From: an uncultured Hungatella sp.
Lineage (GTDB): Bacteria; Bacillota; Clostridia; Lachnospirales; Lachnospiraceae
Assembly: GCA_910588505.1 (NCBI GenBank)
Contig: CAJUPQ010000078.1
Coordinates: 1 to 16,442 of the forward strand
Length of the DNA: 16,442 bases
Direction: 5' to 3'
In this document: one piece after another, positions 6,517 through 12,867 of the stretch
Numbering within the stretch: position 1 is the first letter of the stretch
How the letters are laid out: each line of letters starts with the position of its first letter
Translations under genes and position numbers: made by a program
Notes under the pieces: generated by a model
The model's input: only the letters and a program-made list of their open reading frames with translations
Told to the model about the DNA's origin: nothing
The model's database searches: none

Positions 6517-8329
6517 CTTCCTCCCCCTTTTCACGGTAATACTTACTCTGTATCTCAAACAAACCGGCATAAAGCCCCTGCCTTGCCATCAGCTCCTCAT
6601 GGGTCCCCTCCTCCGCGATCCGCCCCTGGTCCAAAAACAGGATACGCCCGCAAAACCGGGTGGAGGCCAGGCGGTGGGAGATAAACAGGGAGGTTTTCCC
6701 CTCTGTCATCCGGCTGTACCTGAGATAAATGTCATTTTCCGTAATAGGGTCCAGGGCAGCCGTAGGCTCATCCAGCACAAGGATCGGCCCGTCCTTGTAC
6801 AGCGCCCTTGCCAGCATCAGCCTCTGGGTCTGCCCGCCGGACAATTCCACCCCGTCCTTATACACCTGCCGCCCGATCTTGGTAAAAAGCCCCTGGGGCA
6901 AAGTCTCAACCCGCTCTGTCAGACACGCCATATCCACACAGGCCCTCACCCGGTCCATGTCGATTTCGTCCACCCTCTGGGCCACATTTTCCGCCACATT
7001 GGCCTCCAAAACCGAAAAATCCTGAAACACCGCGGAAAACAACTCATAATAATCCCTCCGATTATACTGGCGGATATCCTCCCCGTTTAGCAGAACCCTG
7101 CCCTCTGTGGGGTCCAGAAAACCGCAGATCAGCTTTATAAGCGTAGTCTTTCCCGCGCCGTTCAACCCCACCACCGCCACCTTTTCCCCAGGCGAAATCG
7201 TAAGATTCATTCCGGAAATCGTCTCCTTTTCAGAACCCGGATAGGAAAAAGACACCTGTTCCAGCCGCAGCTCATACCCCTTTCCCGCCTCCTTTGCCAG
7301 AGGCTTTCCCTCCTCAAAGGCAAACTCCTCCGGCCACTCCAAAAATTCCCGTATCACCGACAGCTCCAGACTCTGCCTGTGCAGCAGGGAGAGATTGTCC
7401 AAAATCCCGGTGATCCAGACAGTAAAACCGTTGGCCGCCGTAAAATACAAAAAGAACTCCGACACCCCCATCCCCTCCTTTTGGGTCAGCCACAGAAGAT
7501 AGGAAAAAATAACGCCGCCCCGCGCGAAAGCCAGCGCTGCCTCCCCAAAATCCCCGCCCATGTAAACCCGCGCCCGCTGTCCAAGAAACTTCCGGTACTG
7601 GAAAAAACCATTGTCCCACACCTGCTCCAGCCACGGCCGCAGGCCGAAGATCCGGATATCCTTGGCGTAAAGCCGCCCTGTGGCTGCCCGGCGGATATAG
7701 GCCATTTTCCTGTGGCACTCCCCCTCCTTACGGCGGTGCCTCCACCCCCAGCCGCCCACAATCCTGCCCAGACCGTATCCCGCCCCGCAGGTAACTCCTA
7801 TTACACACAGCAGCAGCGGGTTCAGACCTGACAGAAGGACAACCCATAGAAGGAAACTGAGCCCGTTGGACAAAAGTTCGGTCAGCGTATTCCAGAACCC
7901 CTCCGCAGCCGACCGGTTGTCATAGCACGCCCGGTAGGACTTCTCCTGAAAACTCTGAAAATCCGCCCTCATGGTGTTGGGATAAGACGTCCTGGCCGCC
8001 TTATGTTCAAGCTGTAAAACGATATCCTGCCGCACCGCGATCCGTCCAAACAGCGCGTTCTGACGGACATAGGCCTCCAGCCCGGACAAAACCGGCAACC
8101 CCGCGCCAAAGACGCCGATCACCGTCAAAAGCTCCGGCAGAGGCGCTAATGTCTCCACCTTTCTTAAGATCATTGGCGCCGCAAACAGCTGGGCCGCCGT
8201 GTTCGCCGCTGCCAGAACCGCCAGAAGCATGACCAGGAAGATCACGGATCTGCGCACCCGCCAGGCAGTGGAGACCATAAACCCTGTATTCTGGTACAAA
8301 CGGTATTTGGGAGTATTATTTTCTGTCAT
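6467..8329 (-). CDS. ABC exporter half-transporter (membrane domain plus ATPase), first subunit
   Basis: A 620-residue fused ABC transporter subunit. The membrane domain spans ~25-320, with clear hydrophobic segments near 28-55, 66-84, 155-182 and 268-282. ATPase motifs are complete: Walker A GLNGAGKTT (388-396), Q-loop VFQDFS (Q436), canonical signature LSGGQ (496-500), Walker B ILVLDE (516-521) and H-loop His552. The start is the ATG at 8329, six bases after an ideal AGGAGGTG; the in-frame GTG at 8338 lies inside that Shine-Dalgarno and is not used. The C-terminal ~20 residues (EKGEEDGQDSGKG...) are charged and encoded within the overlap with the next gene. It pairs with the 4645-6516 product; canonical here and altered signature there imply one dominant ATP site. 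An intrinsic terminator lies only 18 bp upstream of its ribosome binding site. Confidence 0.9.
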   Translation of the reverse strand: MTENNTPKYRLYQNTGFMVSTAWRVRRSVIFLVMLLAVLAAANTAAQLFAAPMILRKVETLAPLPELLTVIGVFGAGLPVLSGLEAYVRQNALFGRIAVRQDIVLQLEHKAARTSYPNTMRADFQSFQEKSYRACYDNRSAAEGFWNTLTELLSNGLSFLLWVVLLSGLNPLLLCVIGVTCGAGYGLGRIVGGWGWRHRRKEGECHRKMAYIRRAATGRLYAKDIRIFGLRPWLEQVWDNGFFQYRKFLGQRARVYMGGDFGEAALAFARGGVIFSYLLWLTQKEGMGVSEFFLYFTAANGFTVWITGILDNLSLLHRQSLELSVIREFLEWPEEFAFEEGKPLAKEAGKGYELRLEQVSFSYPGSEKETISGMNLTISPGEKVAVVGLNGAGKTTLIKLICGFLDPTEGRVLLNGEDIRQYNRRDYYELFSAVFQDFSVLEANVAENVAQRVDEIDMDRVRACVDMACLTERVETLPQGLFTKIGRQVYKDGVELSGGQTQRLMLARALYKDGPILVLDEPTAALDPITENDIYLRYSRMTEGKTSLFISHRLASTRFCGRILFLDQGRIAEEGTHEELMARQGLYAGLFEIQSKYYREKGEEDGQDSGKGFVCSGNQA

Positions 8330-8360
8330 ATGGTTCACCTCCTCCCCTATAGTTTACCAC

Positions 8361-8388
8361 AAAAAAAGCCCCGGAACTCTTCCGGGGG
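8361..8388 (-). terminator. Intrinsic terminator (possible attenuator) before the ABC operon
   Basis: Read on the minus strand, CCCCGGAA-GAG-TTCCGGGG forms a perfect 8-bp GC-rich stem with a 3-nt loop, followed by C and seven T residues (8361-8367). It lies between the kinase stop (8509) and the ABC start (8329). Because only ~18 bp separate the T tract from the ABC Shine-Dalgarno and no convincing promoter lies between, it may act as a leader attenuator rather than a simple operon end. Confidence 0.88.
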
Positions 8389-8431
8389 ACTAACGGTTAA
8401 AATCAGGGGACCAAACTGCCGGGGACTACGG

Positions 8432-8526
8432 CTTGCAGCTCTGTACCTGCGGAATCAAGTACCTAGTACATCATTGCACTAATTCTTGAGTAACTGGCAC
8501 TTGCAGCTCTACACCTGCGGAATCAA
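8432..8526. repeat. Direct repeat of the kinase gene's 3' end, 68-bp period
   Basis: CTTGCAGCTCTGTACCTGCG plus GAATCAA (8432-8458) recurs at 8500-8526 with two substitutions (GT to AC). The second copy includes the last codons and stop of the histidine kinase gene on the minus strand; the first lies in the spacer before the terminator. This looks like a short tandem duplication of the gene end. Confidence 0.8.
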
Positions 8527-9171
8527 AATCTCCGTGGTAAACGCCCCGTCCTCACTGTTGCGGCTCACATAACCGTCCAGCCGCTCAATAATCGCGTCCA
8601 TGCGGGCAAGACCCAGCCCATGGCCCGCCCCCTTGGTGGTCTCAAACACCTTTCCTCTCCTCACCATCTTTTTCTCCGCAGTAAAATTGGTAAAAGAAAT
8701 ATAAAGCTGGGTATTCTTCATATCCATGTAAATCCGGATCAGCCGCTGACTCTCCGGAAGTTTCATGCTGGCTTCTATGGCATTGTCAAACAGATTCCCC
8801 AGAATAATACAAAGATCAAGCCCCGACATGGACAGCTTAACCGGGATGCAGGCATCCGCCGTAACCCCAATATGCCTGGCCCTTGCAAGGGAAATCTTGC
8901 TGTTTAAGATGGCGTCCGCCATAGGATCTCCCGTTTTCACCACCGTGTCAACGGTATTTAACTCCGTGTCCAGCTGGTCAAGATAATCCTTTATAGCCTC
9001 CACATCCCCGTCCGCTGCCAGGGCTTTCATGGCCTGAATATGGCTCCGGTAATCGTGACGCCACCCTCTCATCTGGCGGTACATGGTTTCCACTTCCTGA
9101 TAGTGGGTTTCAACCAGTTCTCTCTGGTAAGCAGCTATCTGTCTGTCTATGTGTCTGGAAAGAAAAGACAT
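8509..9171 (-). CDS. Soluble GHKL sensor histidine kinase, no membrane domain
   Basis: A 220-residue kinase of the AgrC/LytS-like GHKL group. A helical, coiled-coil-like N terminus (1-35) leads to the H-box MRGWRHDYRSH, with phospho-acceptor His39. The N-box is NLFDNAIEAS (126-135) and the G-box GAGHGLGLAR (181-190). Typical relatives exceed 400 residues and begin with several membrane helices; none is present here, so it is cytoplasmic and must get its signal from another protein or the cytosol. The start at 9171 is fixed by CAGGAG eight bases upstream; an in-frame ATG at 9207 has no ribosome site. It follows the two ChrA genes (72-bp gap) and probably shares their transcript. Its likely partner is the LytTR regulator at 11789-12490, ~2.6 kb away, an unusual separation. 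I cannot tell from sequence whether it is a naturally short type or a truncation. Confidence 0.85.
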   Translation of the reverse strand: MSFLSRHIDRQIAAYQRELVETHYQEVETMYRQMRGWRHDYRSHIQAMKALAADGDVEAIKDYLDQLDTELNTVDTVVKTGDPMADAILNSKISLARARHIGVTADACIPVKLSMSGLDLCIILGNLFDNAIEASMKLPESQRLIRIYMDMKNTQLYISFTNFTAEKKMVRRGKVFETTKGAGHGLGLARMDAIIERLDGYVSRNSEDGAFTTEILIPQV

Positions 9172-9243
9172 AACTGTTTCTCCTGAACGTTTCATTAATA
9201 ATATCACTTCGCAGCCTCTGCCGCAAATCCGGCCAAAACCGCC

Positions 9244-9804
9244 TCACGAAAAAAGAACACACCCCATCACCGCCGAAACCCCGATCAAGAGAATCGGCGA
9301 AACCGCTTTCTTCCTCTTAAAGCCAAACACAGCCAAAATCCCGGCCAACACAAACACAATGGCCAATGCCCCGCCGTCCACCGTCTGCCCCTCATCCGCT
9401 GGCAGGATCATGGAACCTGTCATATACAGGCCGGTGGCAGTAATAATCCCCATAAGACACGGCTTTACGCCTTTTAATATCATCTGCACCTTTCGATTTT
9501 TTACCATCCTTTGAAACAGGGCCACAAGAAGCAGTACAATGACAAATGAGGGCAGCACCACCCCCGTGGTGGCGATCAGCGCCCCGAAAAATCCGGCCTG
9601 GTGATTTCCGATGTAAGTTGCCGCATTGACCATGATAGGACCGGGAGTCGATTCACTGACAGCCACCATATTGGCAAACATCACCTCATCCATCCATCCG
9701 TTTTTCAGGACAGCCTCCTGTATCAGAGGAATCGCTCCGTAGGCCCCGCCAAAGGCAAACAAGCCAATTTTAAAAAACTCCATAAAAAGATACGCGTATA
9801 TCAT
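9244..9804 (-). CDS. chrA: Chromate-type transporter, half-size ChrA subunit
   Basis: A 186-residue inner-membrane protein of the CHR family, named for chromate efflux but with mostly untested physiological substrates. It shows the half-domain signature: FGGAYGAIPLI (18-28), then SESTPGPIMVNAATYIG (50-66) and a GVVLPSF helix. Further hydrophobic segments fill the rest. Family members are either ~400-residue two-domain proteins or ~190-residue single-domain proteins that work in pairs, and this is the second type. Its ATG at 9804 overlaps the stop of the preceding ChrA gene by four bases (ATGA), so the two are translationally coupled and should form a heterodimer. The histidine kinase gene follows. 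No chromate or sulfate metabolism genes lie close, so chromate as true substrate is only the family default. Confidence 0.87.
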   Translation of the reverse strand: MIYAYLFMEFFKIGLFAFGGAYGAIPLIQEAVLKNGWMDEVMFANMVAVSESTPGPIMVNAATYIGNHQAGFFGALIATTGVVLPSFVIVLLLVALFQRMVKNRKVQMILKGVKPCLMGIITATGLYMTGSMILPADEGQTVDGGALAIVFVLAGILAVFGFKRKKAVSPILLIGVSAVMGCVLFS

Positions 9805-10382
9805 TTTCCCGCCTTCTCTCCCTTTTCCAATAAGCTATAGACGCAAAATCCCAGAACCCCTGCTGCCACGATCAGATATATGGTGGAAAACTCTATCCGC
9901 AGCACACGAAGCACCATCACCCAGACAAAAAACACCGCCACAAATCCAAGGCTGACCCGCTTATGGGGCGTCTTTTTCATCATCTTTCGTATCATGGTGA
10001 TTCCCGCCTGCATGATCAGAACCCCCACAGCCACCCGGATACCCTTAAATGCCTTCGCCACATATCCATATCTGAAAAAATCATCCCCCAATCCGGAGAT
10101 CAGCAGAATCATGAAAAACGACGGAAGGACCATTCCCACCGTGGCAATCGCCGCCCCTTTCATCCCTGCCTTCTTATAACCGGTATACGTGGCGCAGTTA
10201 ATGGCAATAGGGCCTGGAGTGGATTCGGCGATCACCGTAATATCCATCATCTCATCCTGGGTAATCCACCCCTTTTTCTCAACGCACTCATGCTCTATAA
10301 GCGAAATCATGGCGTACCCGCCGCCAAAAGTAAACATGCCGATCCTGGCAAACGTCAAAAAAAGTTCCCAAAGTATTCCCAT
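9801..10382 (-). CDS. chrA: Chromate-type transporter, half-size ChrA subunit, first of pair
   Basis: A 193-residue single-domain CHR membrane protein. The signature FTFGGGYAMISLIE (17-30), AESTPGPIAINCATYTGY (52-69) and GMVLPSF (83-89) match the ChrA half-domain. Helices follow to ~180 and a short Lys/Glu-rich tail ends the protein. I chose the ATG at 10382, with AAGAGG about 8 bases upstream, because the protein then begins at the conserved N-terminal helix MGILWELFLTFARIGMF; the longer frame to 10511 would add 43 residues unlike the family and run through the intergenic region. It is the first gene of the ChrA-ChrA-kinase set. It is divergent from thioredoxin, with a 142-bp region between them holding the thioredoxin promoter and a Crp-like site. 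I found no convincing minus-strand promoter there. Confidence 0.87.
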   Translation of the reverse strand: MGILWELFLTFARIGMFTFGGGYAMISLIEHECVEKKGWITQDEMMDITVIAESTPGPIAINCATYTGYKKAGMKGAAIATVGMVLPSFFMILLISGLGDDFFRYGYVAKAFKGIRVAVGVLIMQAGITMIRKMMKKTPHKRVSLGFVAVFFVWVMVLRVLRIEFSTIYLIVAAGVLGFCVYSLLEKGEKAGK

Positions 10383-10438
10383 GGCAAATCCTCTTCCCTG
10401 CACCGCAAAATAGAGGGCGTTGCACCCCTTAACCCTGT

Positions 10439-10451
10439 GTGACTTTATCAC
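10439..10451. promoter_or_regulatory. Candidate Crp/Fnr-family operator upstream of thioredoxin
   Basis: GTGACTTTATCAC has perfect GTGA/TCAC arms around five bases, like half-sites of Crp-family operators. Its centre (10445) lies about 41 bp before the predicted thioredoxin transcription start, the usual class II activator position, and it abuts the -35. The Crp/Fnr gene at 10869-11543 is the obvious candidate regulator: its recognition helix AREVVSR keeps the R, E and R positions that Crp uses to read GTGA. This link is inference. Confidence 0.45.
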
Positions 10452-10479
10452 TGACCCAGCCCTCTCCCCCCTGTATAAT
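10451..10479 (+). promoter_or_regulatory. Putative thioredoxin promoter
   Basis: A perfect TATAAT at 10474-10479 is preceded at 17 bp by CTGACC (10451-10456), a weak match to TTGACA. A strong -10 with a poor -35 fits an activator-dependent promoter, and a Crp-like palindrome directly overlaps the -35 edge. Confidence 0.6.
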
Positions 10480-10524
10480 AAAGACAGCAAATGAAAATCT
10501 ATCCCAATCACAGAAAGGAAGGGA

Positions 10525-10842
10525 ATGACTATGTCAATACTTCATGTAAACAACAATAACTTCGATTCCGTTAAAACCAGCGATAAACCTGTGCTTCTGG
10601 ACTTTTACGCCGACTGGTGCGGCCCCTGCCGCATGGTAGCCCCTGTGGTGGAGCAGATCGCAGAAGAAAACCCCCAGTATCTCATAGGCAAGATCAATGT
10701 GGACAAGGAACCGGAGCTGGCCCGGAAGTTCAACGTCTTAAGCATCCCCACCCTGGTTGTGCTCAAAGACGGAAAAATCATAAGCCAGTCAGCAGGCGCA
10801 AGACCCAAAGCAGACATCCTTGCCCTGCTGGAGCGGGCTTGA
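10525..10842 (+). CDS. trxA: Thioredoxin
   Basis: A 105-residue cytoplasmic thioredoxin, a dithiol carrier that reduces protein disulfides and is itself reduced by thioredoxin reductase (no such gene in the window). The fold is complete: LLDFYADWCGPCRMVAP (24-40) contains the WCGPC active site (31-35), followed by the conserved INVDKEPELARKF, then SIPTLVV with the cis-proline, and a Gly-rich C-terminal helix region. AAAGGA then AGGGA precede two closely spaced ATGs at 10525 and 10531; I used 10525 because AAGGA is then five bases away, but 10531 is nearly as good. It is the only plus-strand gene inside a long minus-strand run. It has its own promoter and a Crp-like site, pointing to redox regulation with the neighbouring Crp/Fnr gene, toward which it converges. 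Confidence 0.93.
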   Translation: MTMSILHVNNNNFDSVKTSDKPVLLDFYADWCGPCRMVAPVVEQIAEENPQYLIGKINVDKEPELARKFNVLSIPTLVVLKDGKIISQSAGARPKADILALLERA

Positions 10843-10868
10843 CAAATACGCCAGAAGGCTAGAACATT

Positions 10869-11543
10869 CTAGAGCGTTAAGCTGCGGAGCCGCCTTTTAT
10901 CCAAAATCGTGACCCCGCCCCTGGACGCCTCCACCATTCCCTCTCCGGCAAAATATTTCAGCATCCTGGACACCACCTCACGGGCAGACCCCATATACCG
11001 GGCGATCTGCCCGTGTGTCAGCCCAATGGTATCGGAACCGATCCTTGCCGATTCATCCAAAAGAAAGATAGCCAGCCGCTTATCCATGCTCATAAACAGA
11101 ATCTGCTGCATCACCCACATCACGTCGGAAAAACGGCTGACCGCGGTTTCCAGCGCAAATATCCGGATATCCGGATTCCGCTTGGAAACCGCCCCAAAGG
11201 CCGGACCGCTGACCACGCAGCACTCACTGTCCTCCTCCGCGTCCACAAACACGTCAAAAGTCACAGCCTCCAGTACGCAGGAGGCGGACAGCATACACAG
11301 ATCGCCTTTCTGCAGCCGGTAAAGGGTGATGTCCTTCCCCTCCTCCGACATGATATAGAGCCGCAGGCATCCCGAACGCACAAGAATCACCCCCGAACAT
11401 TCGCTGCCGTCATGAATATTCTTCCCCCTGGGATACGTAACACAATGGGAATTTTGACAGATATACTCCCTGTCCCCGTCGGATATCTTGTCCCAAAAGG
11501 GGAAATTTTCTCTGTAAATGGATTCAAACTTGCTCTCTGACAT
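10869..11543 (-). CDS. Cysteine-rich Crp/Fnr-family transcription regulator
   Basis: A 224-residue DNA-binding regulator. Residues ~15-125 form the cyclic-nucleotide-binding-type beta barrel (YPRGKNIHDGSECSGVILVRSG, then DITLYRLQKGD), ~126-160 the dimerisation helix, and ~165-220 the winged helix. Its recognition helix GSAREVVSRMLKYF includes R188, E189, S192 and R193. It has eight cysteines (29, 34, 49, 59, 83, 89, 108, 109), including CMLSASC and a CC pair, which suggests thiol, metal or redox sensing rather than cAMP; the N-terminal cysteine pattern of E. coli FNR's iron-sulfur cluster is not evident. The start at 11543 follows AGGGGGTG; an ATG at 11567 lacks a site. It converges on thioredoxin with a 26-bp gap and no clear terminator, and probably controls that gene and perhaps the ChrA set. 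Confidence 0.87.
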   Translation of the reverse strand: MSESKFESIYRENFPFWDKISDGDREYICQNSHCVTYPRGKNIHDGSECSGVILVRSGCLRLYIMSEEGKDITLYRLQKGDLCMLSASCVLEAVTFDVFVDAEEDSECCVVSGPAFGAVSKRNPDIRIFALETAVSRFSDVMWVMQQILFMSMDKRLAIFLLDESARIGSDTIGLTHGQIARYMGSAREVVSRMLKYFAGEGMVEASRGGVTILDKRRLRSLTL

Positions 11544-11616
11544 TCTGCACCCCCTGTTTTCTCCCAATCAGCGCCGCCAATGAACTGGCCCCTGTTTTTT
11601 AGGGGCATCCTGTGAT

Positions 11617-11775
11617 GCATCCTTTTTGGGCCGGCATGTTTTTCCATGACTGCAGATACCCCTGTCCTGTCCTTCGGCGGCATCACATGACCACACCCTG
11701 CTGGCTGGCATCCTTTTTCATGGCAACAAACATTCCCGCCCCGTCCTTCGGCGGTATCACCTGATTCACGCCCTG
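11617..11775. repeat. Diverged tandem duplication in the spacer between regulator genes
   Basis: Two copies, about 11617-11700 and 11708-11775, both begin GCATCCTTTTT and end in a CCCTG after a shared core. The cores at 11666-11690 and 11740-11764 agree at 22 of 25 positions around TCCTTCGGCGG.ATCAC.TGA. The copies differ by an internal indel. On the minus strand both contain PPKD followed by a Lys-rich stretch in translation, so the unit may once have been coding. Confidence 0.7.
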
Positions 11776-11796
11776 ACGGCGGATATCCTCACCCAT
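11683..11796 (-). CDS. Possible 37-residue micro-ORF overlapping the response regulator stop
   Basis: An ATG at 11796 overlaps the LytTR gene's stop (ATGGGTGA arrangement) and opens a 37-codon frame, MGEDIRRQGVNQV then IPPKDGAGMFVAMKKDASQQ, ending VVM. It has a basic/hydrophilic composition with no signal peptide, and only a poor ribosome site (GTGG) precedes it; coupling to the upstream gene would be needed. Half of it is echoed by the second copy of the tandem duplication. It could be a peptide gene, a relic or chance. I include it because it fills an otherwise empty 245-bp spacer. Confidence 0.22.
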   Translation of the reverse strand: MGEDIRRQGVNQVIPPKDGAGMFVAMKKDASQQGVVM

Positions 11797-12490
11797 GACC
11801 ACGGATGATCGCCCGGTTTAAAGGCTCATAGGCCCCTCTGGGAAGGGGAAGGACAGCCCCGTCCAAAAGGTAAACCTCTGTCTTAGTCACCCTGCGGATA
11901 AAGGCCAGATTTAAAATCACGGAACGCCCAACCCTGGAAAAACCGGTCCCCAGCTGGCTTTCAAAATCCCGCAGGGAGCGTTTCACCGTATAATCCTTTT
12001 TCCCGTGGACCGTAACATAGTTCCTGCACACCTCCAGGTATCGGATCTCTCCCAACGGAATCCTCACCATCTCCCCCGAAACCTCCAGATTTAAAAACCG
12101 CTGCCCTTTCCTTCGCCGCTCCACCCCCTTATCCAGCACGGCAAATAATTTCTCCTGTTTCACCGGTTTTAAAAGATAGTGGAGGGCAGACACATCATAC
12201 CCCTCCCCGATATAATCCCAGTATCCTGTGATGAACACCAGCTGCAGCTCCTCACTGTCCCGGCTCACCCGTTTGGCCAGGGTAACGCCGTCCATTCCCC
12301 CCATCTCAATGTCCAGCAGCAGAAAATCAAAAGTTTTGTCCTCCTCATAGCGAAACAAAAAAGCCTCCGCAGACGGGAATATCTCCGTAAAGATAGGAAT
12401 CCCCCGCTCACAGGCCCAGATATTCAAAAGCTTCTCCACATAGGCGGAGTCTATGGGGTTGTCATCACAGATAGCTATGCGGCAGGACAT
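11789..12490 (-). CDS. LytTR-family response regulator
   Basis: A 233-residue two-component regulator. Residues 1-~120 are the receiver: acidic pair D9-D10, phospho-acceptor D60 in LLLDIEMGGMDG, T/S position in VFITGYWDY, and the conserved Lys in LLKPV. Residues ~135-233 are a LytTR DNA-binding domain (IRYLEVCRNYVTVHGKKDYTVKRSL, then FSRVGRSVILNLAFIRRV). The start at 12490 follows AAGGAAG at nine bases; the in-frame ATG at 12547 would run through a run of TGACAT repeats that look regulatory. The most likely kinase is the GHKL protein at 8509-9171, although the two genes are separated by Crp/Fnr, thioredoxin and ChrA genes. Regulators of this kind often act on exporters or peptide systems, making the ABC operon at 4645-8329 a candidate target. 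That link is inference. Confidence 0.92.
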   Translation of the reverse strand: MSCRIAICDDNPIDSAYVEKLLNIWACERGIPIFTEIFPSAEAFLFRYEEDKTFDFLLLDIEMGGMDGVTLAKRVSRDSEELQLVFITGYWDYIGEGYDVSALHYLLKPVKQEKLFAVLDKGVERRRKGQRFLNLEVSGEMVRIPLGEIRYLEVCRNYVTVHGKKDYTVKRSLRDFESQLGTGFSRVGRSVILNLAFIRRVTKTEVYLLDGAVLPLPRGAYEPLNRAIIRGHG

Positions 12491-12535
12491 GGGTTGTCTT
12501 CCTTTCCATATATGGATCACCTTCAAATCGTTTAT

Positions 12536-12568
12536 TGTGACATTCATTCTGACATCTTTTGTGACATT
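12536..12568. promoter_or_regulatory. Three TGACAT repeats at exact 12-bp spacing before the LytTR gene
   Basis: TGACAT occurs at 12538-12543, 12550-12555 and 12562-12567; the outer two extend to TGTGACATT (12536-12544 and 12560-12568). They lie 46-78 bp upstream of the response regulator start. LytTR proteins commonly bind short direct repeats spaced about one helical turn apart, so this is a candidate autoregulatory operator. The word itself is not the textbook LytTR consensus. Confidence 0.4.
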
Positions 12569-12826
12569 TCAGGCTTTGGAGATTCCTACAAGCATCCCGT
12601 TTTTTCTGGATACCGTGTCCTTAGCTTTCAATAGATCCTGCATGATAAAATACTCTTGCTGATATACATGACATGATGTTGGGGTCAAAAGGTCTTTTGA
12701 CCCCTCTGATACCGGATTGCTCCGCACTTTGTGCTCCTGCAATCCTCATGGCATCGTCTTCCATGCATATTTTTTATAAGTATACCACACTATTGGCAAT
12801 AAACATAGTAATTGTTCACAATAATC
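12569..12826. other. Intergenic region with two hairpins, no gene seen
   Basis: Between the divergent LytTR and AbiE genes there is a perfect 11-bp palindrome, GGGGTCAAAAG/CTTTTGACCCC (12681-12704). A hairpin follows: GGATTGC (12714-12720) pairs with GCAATCC (12739-12745) around an inner GCAC/GTGC. Neither has a T tract, and together they look like a clostridial intergenic palindromic repeat unit. From about 12765 the DNA turns AT-rich. The plus-strand frame open from 12673 has no start signal and passes through the AbiE promoter, so I do not call it coding. Confidence 0.5.
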
Positions 12827-12867
12827 CAATAAAATTCTGCAAAAAAATTATTTGCCGAATTTTATTG
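12827..12867. promoter_or_regulatory. Inverted repeat over the abiE promoter, candidate AbiEi operator
   Basis: CAATAAAATTCTGCAAA (12827-12843) and TTTGCCGAATTTTATTG (12851-12867) are reverse complements at 16 of 17 positions, around a 7-nt centre. The right arm covers the first three bases of the -35 box. AbiEi antitoxins are known to repress their own operon by binding inverted repeats in the promoter, so this palindrome is the natural operator. Confidence 0.7.

Noticed and set aside
10859..10872. CTAGAA/TTCTAG palindrome between thioredoxin and Crp/Fnr as a terminator
   Set aside because: AT-rich 6-bp arms with a 2-nt centre and no T tract; too weak to terminate.
11387..11686. 99-codon minus-strand frame beginning in the duplicated spacer
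   Set aside because: Most of it overlaps the Crp/Fnr start region out of frame; only the repeat-derived first part resembles the upstream micro-ORF.
12681..12745. Pair of hairpins as a CRISPR array or terminator
   Set aside because: Only one copy of each hairpin, no regular spacers and no T tract.
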